From Sciurus carolinensis (lineage: Eukaryota > Chordata > Mammalia > Rodentia > Sciuridae), in the NCBI RefSeq assembly GCF_902686445.1, contig NC_062232.1, positions 13,127,105 to 13,191,104 of the forward strand: a DNA stretch of 64,000 nt, read 5' to 3'. The position numbers were made by a program, and so were the translations under genes. The notes under the pieces are model-generated. The model made no database searches and was not told the DNA's origin. It worked only from the letters and a program-made list of their open reading frames with translations. Numbering within the stretch: the stretch's first letter is position 1; each line of letters opens with the position of its first letter. Below, in pieces: positions 47,520 to 58,014 of this stretch.

Positions 47520-47695
47520 TCAATGTTTTTCAGAATGTGAACTTCAGACCACCCACATCAGAATCCTCCCAGGGAGCTTGTTATAACCACAGCTTCTTGG
47601 GCTGCGCCCCAACCTTCTGAATCAAAATTTCATGGGAATGGGGCTCGGGGATCTACCTTTCCTGTAAGCTACTGGGTGATGATTATGTACATTCA
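47520..47695 (+). mobile_element. MER5A DNA transposon
   Basis: Forward blocks: 'cagaatgtgaacttcagaccacccacatcagaatcctcccagggagcttgtta', 'gcttcttgggctgcgccccaaccttctgaatcaaaattt', 'ggggctcggggatctacctttcctgtaag'. Confidence 0.8.
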
Positions 47696-47718
47696 AAATA
47701 GACCCTCATTGGTTCAGA

Positions 47719-47927
47719 ACAATGGGTCTCAACTGGGGCCAATTGCCTTCCCCAGGACATTTGGCAACTTGTGGAGACATTTTTAGTTGTCACAACTTGA
47801 GGAAGGTGCTCCTAGCATCTAGCAGATAGAGGCCAGGGATGCTGCTAAACATCCTATGTTGCACAGGACAGCTCCCACAACAAAGTCCTGCCCCAAATGT
47901 TGTTCATGCTGAGTTAGAAAAACCCTG
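47719..47927 (+). mobile_element. MER20 (hAT-Charlie MITE), near full length
   Basis: It runs 'aatgggtctcaactggggccaattgcc', 'ccccaggacatttggcaacttgtggagacatttttagttgtcacaactt', 'agatagaggccagggatgctgctaaacatcctatgttgcacaggacagc', ending 'gagttagaaaaaccctg', matching MER20 end to end. Confidence 0.9.
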
Positions 47928-47929
47928 GG

Positions 47930-48688
47930 TTTAAACCCTAAGGGATTTCTCTAGGATTCTGCTGCACTTACAGAACTGTTTCCTTTGTCATTCTTTTCCT
48001 TGGTTCCTCTACATCTGAGTGATTTAGAAAGAACAGAAAGACACGTGGGACAGACTAGCAGCTTTGCATGGGTGGAATCAGGGTGGGTGTGGGTGATAGC
48101 TGACTCTCTGGAAGATGCTTTCTCCTGCATCCATGAGTCAAATTATAAATCGGGTCAGCTCAAGTCATCCTAGAGATTAAGGGCCCTTGCAGAGTGAGAG
48201 CAAATAACACAGATTTGAAAATGATGCAGAAATGAGCTCTTTTGTCACTGTGTGTAGATTCTTTGTCAAACATCCTCAATTTTTATTACCTAACTGACAC
48301 ATACATGATACAGTGAAAGCTAGCTCCATTCATCACCTAGGACAGTGCCTGGGCTGGTACTTCCATGCTTCATTTGTTATTGACCGTGGCTTACTGAAAA
48401 ATCTGAAAGTATCTTCTAAGTCATCAAAGAGGAGTTAGAGTGTTTAGTATCATTTCAACCTTGGAAGTGTTCCACTGTGCCATGAATCTTTGAAAACTGG
48501 TAATTCATTTATAGTATGAACAGTGATTCAACTTCCAGTTCTGAAACTTTATGAGTCTATATTATATCCTAAGGAATATATGTCAGCTTTATACATCTAG
48601 TGTTCATTGATAAGCTTTAGCCAAATAATGTACAAAGAAGGATGTTTTGAGTGCTAACTAGTGATATTTTACAAATTCATGTATATTA
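47930..48688. other. Unassigned sequence
   Basis: No gene or named repeat recognised. Confidence 0.4.
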
Positions 48689-48690
48689 CT

Positions 48691-48901
48691 AAAAAAATTT
48701 TGTGGTACTGGGAATTGAACCCAGGGATGCTGAACCACTGACCTATGTCCCCAGCCCTTTTTTATATTTTATTTAGAGACAGGGTCTTGCTGAGTTGCTA
48801 AGTGCCTCACTAATCTGCTGAGACTGGCTTTGAACTCATGATCCTCCTGCCTCAGCCTCCCAAGTTGCTGGGATTACAGGTGTGCACCACCATGCCCAGC
48901 T
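48691..48901 (-). mobile_element. B1-dID SINE
   Basis: Reversed ID half 'gtggtactgggaattgaacccagggatgctgaaccactgacc', then reversed B1 half 'agagacagggtcttgctgagttgctaagtgcc..gatcctcctgcctcagcctcccaagttgctgggattacaggtgtgcaccaccatgcccagct'. It is one of the least diverged copies here. Its target duplication is not obvious. Confidence 0.92.
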
Positions 48902-49007
48902 AAAATGTTTTTGTATATGCTATAACTTGAATGTGGAACCTCCTTCATCTGTAGTCTGCTGAAGTTTGGAAAACCCTTTAGAACCTTTAAAAATTATTGA
49001 AACATCA

Positions 49008-49088
49008 GGCTGGGGAGATAGCTCAGTTGGTAAAGTGCTTGCGTTGCAAGCACAAGTCCCTGGGTTCCATCCCCAGCACTGCAAAAAA
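49008..49088 (+). mobile_element. ID SINE, young and intact, perfect 19-bp target duplication
   Basis: A full ID element: 5' 'ggctggggagatagctcagttgg', body 'taaagtgcttgcgttgcaagcac', 3' 'tgggttccatccccagcactgc', then a pure A-run. RNA polymerase III box A (TAGCTCAGTTGG, 49019-49030) and box B (GGTTCCATCC, 49063-49072) are intact. The flanks AAAAATTATTGAAACATCA at 48989-49007 and 49089-49107 are identical over 19 bp, so the insertion is recent compared with all others in the window. It is a SINE, not a tRNA gene: the tRNA acceptor stem and 3' half are not maintained. Confidence 0.95.
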
Positions 49089-49129
49089 AAAAATTATTGA
49101 AACATCAATGCAGTTTAGATACTCACAGT

Positions 49130-49372
49130 ACTAAACATTGGTTGAGCACTCACACCTGCCTAATGCTGTTCAGAGCATTGTACACTTATTTTGCTCATTT
49201 AATCCTCACAGCAATCCCATGGGATAGAAGTATAATTATTACACTTTTATAGATGAAGTGAAATATTAAGGTCACACAGATAGTAGATGCACAAAATACA
49301 ATTGGAACTCAGGCAATCTGGGTTCTCAACAAGAGCATTATTCTGCCTTGACTTCTTCAAGTGTAGTCAACA
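49130..49372 (-). mobile_element. MIR SINE
   Basis: Reversed MIR: 'ggttgagcactcacacctgcctaatgctgttcagagcattgtacac', 'catttaatcctcacagcaatcccatgggatag', 'ggtcacacagatagtagatgc', 'ggaactcaggcaatctgggttc'. Confidence 0.85.
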
Positions 49373-49424
49373 ATTTTCACCTCTAACTTGAATCAGGTGA
49401 AATAAATATTAAGATAATTTGCTT

Positions 49425-49745
49425 AATCTCATCCAGTAGAAATATAATGCAAATCACATATGTAATTTTAAATCTTCTAGAGGTCAAAATTTTAAGATGT
49501 AAAATAAACAGATAAATTAATTTTCATAGAATATTACATTAATCCAAAGTACCATATCTGAAATATAATTTCTACATGTAATCAGTATAAAACTTTATTA
49601 ATGAACCATTTTACATTTTCCTTTTGTAATAGGTCTTTGAAATCCAGCTTATATTTTACACATACAGCACATCACTATTTAGACTAGTCAGGTTTCAAGG
49701 GCCATATATGGCAAGTAGCCACCATGTTGAAAAATGCAGCTTTAG
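49425..49745 (-). mobile_element. hAT-Charlie element (MER3/MER33-like)
   Basis: Reversed copy of the family at 14445: 'cagtagaaatataatgcaaatcacatatgtaattttaaatcttctag', 'attttcatagaatattacattaatcc', 'tctacatgtaatcagtataaaac', 'tttacacatacagcacatcactatttagactagtcaggtttcaaggg', 'aagtagccaccatgttgaaaaatgcag'. Confidence 0.75.
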
Positions 49746-50005
49746 CTGATACTTGGTGAGAATGGTAAGACTTTGAGAACTGAGTCTGAATGATTTTGAA
49801 CAGCCAGAAGATGGTTTTCCAATCCTGCTTAGCTCAAGTTAGAGATAGTCCCCAAATGCCTCTTCATTTTTCAATAGAGTTCCATAGCTACTTCTGTCCA
49901 AGGGTAGGCTTCTGAGAATGGACCCGAGAATAATTTAAACCCTCATTTGCATGCATGAACCTCTCTGGTAACTTCCAACAAATATTCCTGAAAGAGGTTT
50001 TTGAC

Positions 50006-50007
<2 letters not shown>

Positions 50008-50038
<31 letters not shown>
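50008..50038. repeat. (CA)n microsatellite
   Basis: About 15 uninterrupted CA units. Confidence 0.97.
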
Positions 50039-50040
<2 letters not shown>

Positions 50041-50212
50041 GGGATCATCTTTGTTGTCAATGTCCTCATTTCACTGGACTGATTATTCAAAATGATTGTA
50101 CAGGAAGGGAGAGGAGTTTATGTGCCCATGTGATGCCTTCCTACATCTGGCTGACCTTTCAACATTCAAATAACAGCTGTCTTGGCACCAGTGTGATTTA
50201 AATGAAATACAT

Positions 50213-50249
<37 letters not shown>

Positions 50250-50258
50250 AACACACAC
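50213..50258. repeat. (CA)n microsatellite, interrupted at the 3' end
   Basis: A pure CA run followed by CAAACACAAACACACACAG variants, 175 bp after the previous CA tract. Confidence 0.96.
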
Positions 50259-50259
50259 A

Positions 50260-50600
50260 GAGTTTGATTCAGCAGGGGGAGTGTATGTATTGGTAGCCCT
50301 GAGCAAACAAGCTTGTTGCATGAATAGCTCTGAACTCCAGAAAAATTCCCACACTCATCTAATAATGGCACCAAGTTTCATGAAAGACATCTGCTCAATG
50401 CAGAAAGGTACAGGACTATTTTAAAACCTTAGAGTAAGTGCCTTTTGTGTATCTGTCTAGTGGAAGACATCAATCCCTGACTTCTAAATAAAATGTACAA
50501 AGGCATCCCTTAAACACTCAGTCCCTGGTGTTGCTATCTTCCTGTTAATTAAGTTAATGGGAGAAAGTGACTCTTCTCAAAAAACACTTGTAATCATTGA
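50260..50600. other. Unassigned sequence
   Basis: About 340 bp with no recognisable features. Confidence 0.4.
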
Positions 50601-50602
50601 GA

Positions 50603-50700
50603 AGCAACATACTATAGTGAGAAGATCATGGATGGAAGATTTTATTCCTGATCTCTGCCATTAACTAGCTATGTGACCTCCATCACTAGGAGCCTTTGGG
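50603..50700 (+). mobile_element. MIR SINE 5' part
   Basis: Forward: 'acatactatagtgagaagatcatggatgg', 'cctgatctctgccattaactagctatgtgacctcc'. Confidence 0.7.
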
Positions 50701-50734
50701 GTAAGAAAGGATTAGATTTCAACACAGGACTCAT

Positions 50735-50860
50735 AGTAGAGTCACTGGGGAGCATTTTGTTTTTGTTTTTTAGATTCTGGTGTCTAAACCCAATTTTAGA
50801 ACAATAAATCAGAATCTCTAGGGTTGGGGCCATCTTGAGAACCACTTAATTAAATAATCT
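50735..50860 (+). mobile_element. MER5A fragment
   Basis: Partial: 'gtcactggggagcattttg', 'agattctggtgtctaaacccaattttagaacaataaatcagaatctctagggttggggcc', ending 'cttgagaaccactt'. The 3' half is shortened. Confidence 0.6.
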
Positions 50861-51427
50861 GTGATTTCAAAGTCTTCATTGGTATGATGGTTAACCTGGT
50901 ATCATTCTTACAAATAATAAGGCATGTTTTCTGCTTCCAAACCTTTGGAAGGAAAATGTTATTTCTGTTGTGTTTGTTCTACTCCTTCTGCATTGGTAAT
51001 GATCCTTGTTTCAGGGTGGGAAGTCAAATTGAGCTGCTACTTGCTTCAAAATCTTCATCTATACTGATCTACTAGTATTTAGGGTGAATGCCAGAAGGTC
51101 GCTTGTGTTATAATTAAACCCTCCCTTATTTGGTGGAAAATTAGAGGACCAGGGAGAGAGAAATGGAGCATATAGGCATCTAATTTCAAATGCTCTTTGC
51201 TAGTAACACATTTGTAAGAGAGAAGAAAATTTATTTATTTTAATTTAATTTCAGTTAGACCCTTTGTTGTCTCAGAAATTATTTAAAGTATCAGGGGTAG
51301 GGAACTAATATTAGGTGTTTCCATCTCATCTTCCTGAGAAGAATTTCATAGAGAAGGGAATGTTCTGGCATATCTCATTCATGTTCCCTATAGTATAAGT
51401 GAAATGAGGGAATTTTAATGGTGGGCA

Positions 51428-51805
51428 ACTGTGTCAGTCAGGATAGGCCTGGTAAGACATGATCACCAAGTCTCAGTGGCTTATAGCAACAAACATTTAT
51501 TTCTTACTCACGAAAAATGTCTGTCATGGGTCACTCACAGCTCTGCTATTTGTTATCTTCACTCCAGGATTGAAGCTGGTGGAATCAATCTCTGCTTATA
51601 ACACTACTGGTCCATGTGGTAGAAGAAGAGAAAATGATAAATCATGTACTTGAGCTTTAAAAAAAAAGTGACACACAACACATCTGCTTACAGTTAATTG
51701 GCCAAAGCAAGTCATGAGGCTCAGCTAACTCTTGATTCCAGCACAGCAGGGATGGGGACATGTCAACCTTCTGCGGGGATAAGAGAGTAATAATATAATC
51801 CCAAA
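51428..51805 (-). mobile_element. MLT1-type LTR (MaLR)
   Basis: It starts 'actgtgtcagtcaggataggcctggtaag', 'aagtctcagtggcttatagcaacaaacatttatttcttactcac', and passes 'cttcactccaggattgaagctggtggaatc', 'agttaattggccaaagcaagtcatgaggctcagc' to a decayed end. This is the reversed order of the MLT1 LTRs. Confidence 0.7.
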
Positions 51806-51809
51806 ATTT

Positions 51810-52195
51810 TAAAACTTATTTAAAAATACAGTCTATTGTAGCAGCAAAAGATGCTGAGGTAAAGTAACAAACTCTCACCTGTCCAACAATGTGGCCATAA
51901 CCCAAGGTTAGCTCAGGACTATCATGGCCTGTCCTGCCCCTTCTCATCCCAATTGTGTGCTGGAGTCCACTTTCACTATAAACACACCAAGAAGGAACCC
52001 TTGAGGCATATTGTGGCAGTAATTCCTGCCAGGCTGACCTCTGCTGACATTTGGCCTTGCTAAAATCCTTCCATCTGCTGAAAGATGCTGGTTTGCTCCC
52101 CATATGCATTTACTGATGACTGGAACAAAGAGCTAGGAGGGACCCACCTGTATGCTTTTTTAAAAAATTTTCTGAAGGGGCAATGAAGAATAGTG
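51810..52195. other. Unassigned sequence
   Basis: No named repeat. A 97-codon minus-strand frame (51816-52109) has no domain or splice support. Confidence 0.35.
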
Positions 52196-52202
52196 GTTTG
52201 AA

Positions 52203-52362
52203 ACATTGATTCTCAAATTGGGCTGCACACAAGAGTCACCTGGGGAGCTTGAAATGATACTCATGTCTAGGTCCTACACCCATCCCTGAGATTCTGATTT
52301 AGTTGATCTTGGGTGCATCCTGGGCTTGGATGATTCAAATGCAAACTCTTAGAACCTCTGGT
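52203..52362 (+). mobile_element. MER5A DNA transposon
   Basis: Forward: 'cattgattctcaaattgggctgcacacaagagtcacctggggagctt', 'ctaggtcctacacccatccctgagattctgatttagttgatcttgggtg', ending 'aaactcttagaacctctgg'. Confidence 0.8.
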
Positions 52363-52575
52363 TAAAAGCACCAGCTTCTGAGCCAGCAGAGACCTGGATT
52401 CAGAACTTGACTTCTCCATTTCTCAGGTGTTTTGCTTTTGCCCAAGTTCTCTTATTTCTCTGGTGCTTGGTTTTCTCATCTGTCTCTACCTTGTAGGTTT
52501 TTGTTGTTGTGATTAAATGAGAGGCAGATAAAGCACTAAGCATTGTACAGAGGTGCTAGTAAATACTCAAAAGTG
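52363..52575 (+). mobile_element. MIR SINE
   Basis: Forward MIR directly after MER5A: 'ttaaaagcaccagcttctgagccagcagagacctggattcagaacttgac', 'cttggttttctcatctgtctctaccttgtagg', 'gtgattaaatgagaggcagataaagcac'. Confidence 0.8.
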
Positions 52576-52579
52576 TAAT

Positions 52580-54318
52580 GATTTTTGGTATTGTTGTTTT
52601 CATGCTGCAGCTTTCTGCACTGTCTCAGTGCCTCCTGGAAAAATGAACTGTCCTAATAGGTTGGACAGTGAAGAAATGATTGTAAAAGCCACATTGTGCT
52701 ATTAAACATGATTGCATTTAATGATGGTCTCAGTTATGAGAATGAAGGCAGCTGTTGGTTTCCCTGACTTCTCAGGGCCTCACAACTGGAAATCACCTCC
52801 AGACCTCCGTGAGCCCCCGCTGCTCATTCTCCTGTGCCCAGCATAGAGGGTTTATTTAGGGGAAGCTTTTATAGTAAAACAACAACAACAAAACTAAGAA
52901 AGTAAAGCAATGGTTTCAAAATGTGTCTTTTCATTGGTTGCTGCCCATTTTAGTTTTCAACATGAATGAGCAGGCTGTTTAGAAGCAAGGAGGGCAGGGT
53001 TTCATCATTTTTCCAGGGCCTTACACAAGGATACTTGGGCCAGCTGGCCTGAGATGGAGGAGCACTCACACATGCACACCATCCCCCTGGATGTTCCTGT
53101 GTTTGGGTTTCAATTTAAAATGAAACACAAAACACAGGATATTCCAGGAACAGGTGGAGTGGCTACTAGCTTAAAAGAGCTCTAACCATTTGCTTCTAGC
53201 TAGTAGTCATGTTTCTTTGTAGTTAATGCTAACCCACAGGGGACCACCATCCCACATGTATATCTCTCCGGGTAGCAGGGAGATGATCACTGGGGTACCT
53301 TCCATCAGCCTCATTTCATTTCAAATAAGCATGTAGGGTCGATCAGCCCTTTAATACTTATTTGGCAAGTTCTTTGCCTCTTAGTCTCTCAGTTTCTGAG
53401 ATAAGGCTTCCTCCACCCCCACCCCATTTTTCGTTATAGAGTTTTTAATGATTTACTGAGCAAATGTCAAGACTTACATTTCTGTTTCCAGGAACTATTT
53501 CCTGATCATTCCTAATTCTTTGCATATGACATACACAACAGAGTTAGTTCCATTTGACATTTGTGAATTTATGGGAAACTTCATCTTTGTCGACATTTAA
53601 AACTTGGCTGCACCTATTGAACCCACCCTAGGGAACAATTTTGCAAGGGTCCCTGAAGGATTAGGCCAGAAGACCAATAAAATGCCATTTTTGTAAATTC
53701 TGATTTCTGTGGGATTTTGATGAGAAAGATTTTTCCCCTTCATTTTTGTTTTCTTTTCCCCACAAACATGGAAAATAGGAATGTCTCTGAATGATTAAGA
53801 TCTAAGAGTGGATAATGAAAGCACAGACAGTGATAGTCTTGCCTACTGCCAAGAAAGCAAGCTCTGTAGGGATTTGGGGCTGGCTCTGAGGATAGCATGG
53901 ATTGCTCAGATTCTATTTGAACAGAAAGAGAATTGCTGAATCTGAAACATTTTACCCCTTTTAGGAATTGCTTCTAGAGTTGTAACCCTCCAGCTGGGCT
54001 GGTTTGCTGTCTACCGGGCATCATGCTTATTGTCAGGTTAAGAGGAATGGTAGGGAAGGAAGGGGGTGGGTGGAAGGAAATTAGCAATTTCTAAATGGAA
54101 TTTTCCTAAGAATTAATGGAAAGTAGAAACCCATTTCCATCTATCTTAAATATTGTCATCATGGATGGTGAGTTCTGGAAGCATGACCCCTCTTTCTTAA
54201 TTGAAAGTGTGATGTCAAGATGAGATGAAGAAGAAACTGGAAGTAGTGGGTTGTTTCGTTTATTGAACTGGGATGCAGAATCTGCCCTTCCCCCTTCATT
54301 TGCAGGTATTATTTTAGA
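52580..54318. other. Unassigned sequence
   Basis: About 1.7 kb with no gene or named repeat. A short (CAA)n run is at 52878-52892. Confidence 0.4.
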
Positions 54319-54321
54319 GCC

Positions 54322-54490
54322 TGGTTTCTCCATGCGGAATCCATGGAACCAGCAGCCTTGGAATCATCAGGGAGCTCATTAGAAATGGAGACTCTTGGCC
54401 CAATCCCAGACAGACCAAATCAGAATCTGCATTTCAACCAGAGCCCAGGGTGGCTGGTTCACATGCACAGTAGTCTAGGAAGTGTTGCTC
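54322..54490 (+). mobile_element. MER5A DNA transposon
   Basis: Forward: 'ctggtttctccatgcggaatccatggaaccagcagccttggaatcatcagggagctcattagaaatgg', 'caatcccagacagaccaaatcagaatctgcatttcaacc', 'cacatgcacagtagtctaggaagtg'. Confidence 0.8.
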
Positions 54491-54494
54491 TTGA

Positions 54495-55835
54495 GAATTT
54501 TTAGGAGCCAAGGCCATTTCCCTTGTGGAGTTGACTCTTTAAACATGCAGGGGCCCATTTTGGCCCTCCCCAGGGAACACAAAGCCAGGGGCAGGCTATG
54601 TCTCCTATCTATGGTAGAAACAAATGCTCTGCTACCAAAGCCTTATTGGAGGGATGGCAGAAGCAAGGGTACGGGATCCATTTGAGATGCCTGTCCTTGT
54701 CATGTTTAACACATGAACTCTTTCAGAATTAAACTGGGTTCCCCATTTCTCTATTTTTTCCACAGAGAAATTCTCTAGTAAGTTCTACCTTGGTCTGCTG
54801 CCCACTATGCCCTCCTTCTTGTCCTACAAATATCTATTACCTTAGATGCAGTACAGTATGTATTTCCACAAGTGCTTCTTTGGGAGAGATGGTATTTTTA
54901 TTGGCTCAATTCTCTTCTTTTCTTCATTTGTTCATTTATTTTGCAAAGCCAAATGCATTTTTATTTGCTAGTGTTTTGTTTTAATTATTAAGTGGGTTAA
55001 GGCCAAGTCACTATAGCTGAAACAGGGTAGGAAATTAAGAAATGGTCTCCATTTTGCCTAATGACCTTGGCAACTCCGGGTTTGGCTCTGGTTCTCCAGA
55101 TAATTCCCTCATTGCTGCCTTTGGTTTGGCAGAGGAAGCAGCCTGCATACTCAGCCCATAACTGGGTTTTATCAAAGTCAGAACACCTCAGCCTCTGCTC
55201 CCCTGGGGCCAGTGGATTGAGGCCCAGGATTAGAGGACAGACACAGATAGACCCAGGGCCACCACATGTCTAGCTCCCAGGCCATTCAAGAGGTAGAGTC
55301 CACTGTTTTCAGTGGCATTTTAAGGTCATTCTTTTTGATTCTGTGCTTTTTGTTGCCTCTGAGTCACCTAGAGTAAGCTCTCACATTAGTATGTGAATTC
55401 TGATCTCAGAGAAATTCCTTTTCAGAGTTATCCAAATATTCTGTTGGATAGGTGGGAAGTGGGGAGAGCTAACTTGGGAATATTCTGACCTTGGTTGTTT
55501 CAGGGTGGTTTGGCCTGGTGGGTTCCATAGCCTGTGGAAGGAACCTGTTTTAGGTGGGGGGCTCTGTGTCAATCACAATTTCCCCCTGTGGTAGCTTAGA
55601 CACATTTGCTCAAATAGTAGCAGGAAGCCTCTGAGAAGTAGTCCAGAACCCTCTGTGGTCCAGGTTTCTGCAGCTTCTGCTGCCTGGGTGTGGTAGGTCT
55701 TCTAAAGTTCCCAGTGCTGCCATATGGAAAACCTGGACTGGACTTCCATCCAAACCTGTTTTATGGCAAATGTAGGCCTGCCTGTAGCAGGAAGCTTTTC
55801 TTTGTGAGGTGTTTATTCAGAGGCCAAGAATATTA
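54495..55835. other. Unassigned sequence
   Basis: No gene or named repeat recognised. Confidence 0.4.
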
Positions 55836-55836
55836 G

Positions 55837-56142
55837 CTTCTGAATTTGGTGACTGTCTATGAGGAGCCTCCCTGTGATACTGTTCCCAAAGATTTCTGTC
55901 CTGTCTTAAAAGAATTCCTTTCAAAGTTATGTGAGAACTTAACAACTTCAACCCTGGTAACTGTAATTGGGGAAGTATGGTTCCTTTATGCAGTTATGAT
56001 AGATCTTTTTCCTGTTACCTGCCCTTGTCATATGAAGAAGTCAAATTTGTACTGGCCAGAGGTTAGAGACCCTCTCGGGAGTTATTCTGTCTATGACTTG
56101 TTAGGAAAGAATGAATAAAGTTCTTTTTGCAGAAAAAATAAA
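55837..56142 (+). other. 90-codon open stretch ending at polyadenylation signals
   Basis: A frame open from 55837 (just after an in-frame TAG) to a TAA at 56116-56118 overlaps the first of two AATAAA signals (56114-56119 and 56137-56142). The frame has no ATG at its start. The arrangement suits the end of a decayed LTR or retroposed transcript better than a gene, but I cannot assign it to a family. Confidence 0.3.
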
Positions 56143-56539
56143 CTTACGTTGGTGACTATTCCTTAGGGCATTGTCCTTCATGGTCAGCAAGACAGTTCTG
56201 CTACTAAGTATTATGAGCCAAATAAGTTACTTGTGGAGTTGGAATCTAGAGAGTAGAGGTAGCAGCAGAGGGGCACAATTTGCCTGGTGACTTTGTCAGA
56301 AGCCAAGTAAGAACTAGCGCCATGAGACTGAATCCTAGGACCTGGTAGGATTCTAGCTCCGGCAGGACACGGGAGTGATGAGAAGGAAACTCAGGTGGCA
56401 ACCCAGTTACATAACTGGGCACATAGCAGCAAGTGGAAGACTTAGCAGTAGGTCCTTTTTGAGAGACAGAAATCTGGTCTCCTTCCAGGGTTATCCTTCC
56501 AGGTCCCAACCCTGGAGGCTTAATGTCTGCAGCTGCCCA

Positions 56540-56640
56540 GAGATGGCAGGATTGCTCATCTCCACTGAACAGATGAGGAAACCAAGGGTCAGGGTAATTA
56601 TGAGACCCGTCCCAAGGCCCCTGATCCCTGAGGCACAGCC
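56540..56640 (-). mobile_element. Possible MIR fragment
   Basis: The phrases 'actgaacagatgaggaaaccaagggtcagggtaattatgag' and 'cctgatccctgaggcacagcc' resemble a reversed MIR core, weakly. Confidence 0.4.
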
Positions 56641-56783
56641 TATAGCAGGGACAGTTCTCCAGATGAGCTAACCTCCATTGATATCTACACAAAGGTAGAA
56701 AACAGTTGAGATAAGGTTGTGTCTCATACCTCAAGGGCTTATCCTGAAACCTGTAATTCCCTGTTTGTCTCCTGGTTCCTCAG

Positions 56784-57006
56784 TTCCCTCGCACTTCAAT
56801 GAAAGCACAGTCGTGTCTTTCTATCCCAACAATGCCAGCAAAAGAACTGTGGCTTCCAACCACCACAATGGAAAACCCACAGGAAGAAAATGTTCAAAAA
56901 GAGTTGAACTGTGGCCCAGAGTGGTTTCAGATTCCTTACTTTAAAGACACACCATGTCCCAATGTTCTAGCAGCCCGTGGTCACAAAAGCTTCATCTCAA
57001 AAGAAG
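56784..57006 (+). CDS. Putative gene, exon 1 of 3: unrecognised small protein
   Basis: A 223-bp segment is open throughout in one frame. It follows a good acceptor ('tgtttgtctcctggttcctcag', AG at 56782-56783) and ends at a near-perfect donor, AAG|GTAAGA (GT at 57007-57008). Two possible starts lie in the frame: ATG at 56799 in a weak context, and ATG at 56868 in a strong context (CACAATGG). The segment then reads residues beginning MENPQEENVQKEL and containing CGPEWFQIPYF, and leaves one base of a split codon (phase 1). That phase matches the candidate next exon. A 5' untranslated exon further upstream would be expected but was not identified. I recognise no family, and a chance combination is possible. 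Confidence 0.35.
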
Positions 57007-57184
57007 GTAAGAGGTGTCCTTTCTGGGGAATGTTCCAGACAGTGCTATAGAAGGTAGCTGGGAAGGGAGACTTCTCCCTGCTGGTTATGAACTCCTCTGT
57101 GGGCCCAGCTTTGCCTTACCCTTGATCACCATTCACAAACCTCCATGTTTGGTGATGTCATTGAGTACTTTTTGTTCAGTGTAC

Positions 57185-58012
57185 TTTTGTTCAGTGTAAA
57201 TTTACAGGAACAGTGCAAGAATAGCACAAAGAACACCTGTATACCTTTACCTACATTCACTGATGGTTAATATTTGGCCACATTTGTCTTATCTCTTTTC
57301 TTTTCTCTCTCCCACAATACATGTGTACAGACACACATTCATATGTAATATATATATATATATATATATGTATGTATATTTTTCTAAACCATTTGATAGT
57401 AGGCTACTGTCATCAAACTCCCTTTACCCTTTACATAACTACATACCAATATCAACTTTAGGAACTATAATATTGATTTGATACTTTTATTTAATCCATA
57501 GTACATATTCCAGTTGTGTCCCAATAATGCTCTTTATAGCAATTCTCACATGATTTACAATCTAGTCCTAGATCCCATGTTACATTTAGTTGTCCTATCT
57601 TTTTCATCTTCTTTAATCTAGAACAGTTAATAAATCTTTATTTATTTTTATGACTTGGACATTTTTTAAGAATGTTGTCCAATTATTTTACAAAATGTCC
57701 CTTAATTTTGGTTTTTCTGATATTTCATGTTTATATTCAGGCTTATATATTTTTGTTCAGAATACTGTATAAGATGGTTAAGTAATTTGTCTGAGGACTA
57801 TATTAGGAGGCATGGATATGTATTTGTCCCCTCTTGATGAGGTCAGGGTTGATCATGATTAAGGTGGTATCTGTGTAGTCACTTTTTCCTTTTGTAATGA
57901 GCAATTTGTTAAAGATACTTTGACATTATGTAAATATCCCATTCCTTGTCAAACTCTTTAACTTTAGCATTCATTGATGATTCTTGTCTGAATGATGATT
58001 TACTATAATGGC
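57185..58012 (-). mobile_element. L1M 3' UTR, long
   Basis: Reversed L1M 3' UTR over ~800 bp: 'caggaacagtgcaagaatagcacaaagaacacctgtatacc', 'gtcccaataatgctctttatagc', 'tttaatctagaacagttaataaatc', 'aaatgtcccttaattttggtttttctgatatttc', 'aggttggtgtctgtg..' in decayed form, ending 'agcattcattgatgattcttgtctgaat'. It fills much of the interval between the two candidate exons of the putative gene. Confidence 0.75.
57346..57371. repeat. (AT)n microsatellite
   Basis: An AT run inside the L1M 3' UTR, followed by a short GTAT variant. Confidence 0.9.
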
Positions 58013-58014
58013 TT

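Noticed and set aside
49008..49088. tRNA-Ala-like sequence with intact box A and box B
   Set aside because: The A-tail, target duplications and lack of a tRNA acceptor stem show that it is an ID SINE, not a tRNA gene.
56246..56734. 162-codon minus-strand open frame
   Set aside because: It partly overlaps a MIR-like segment, has no recognisable domain and no good splice flanks. Judged chance.
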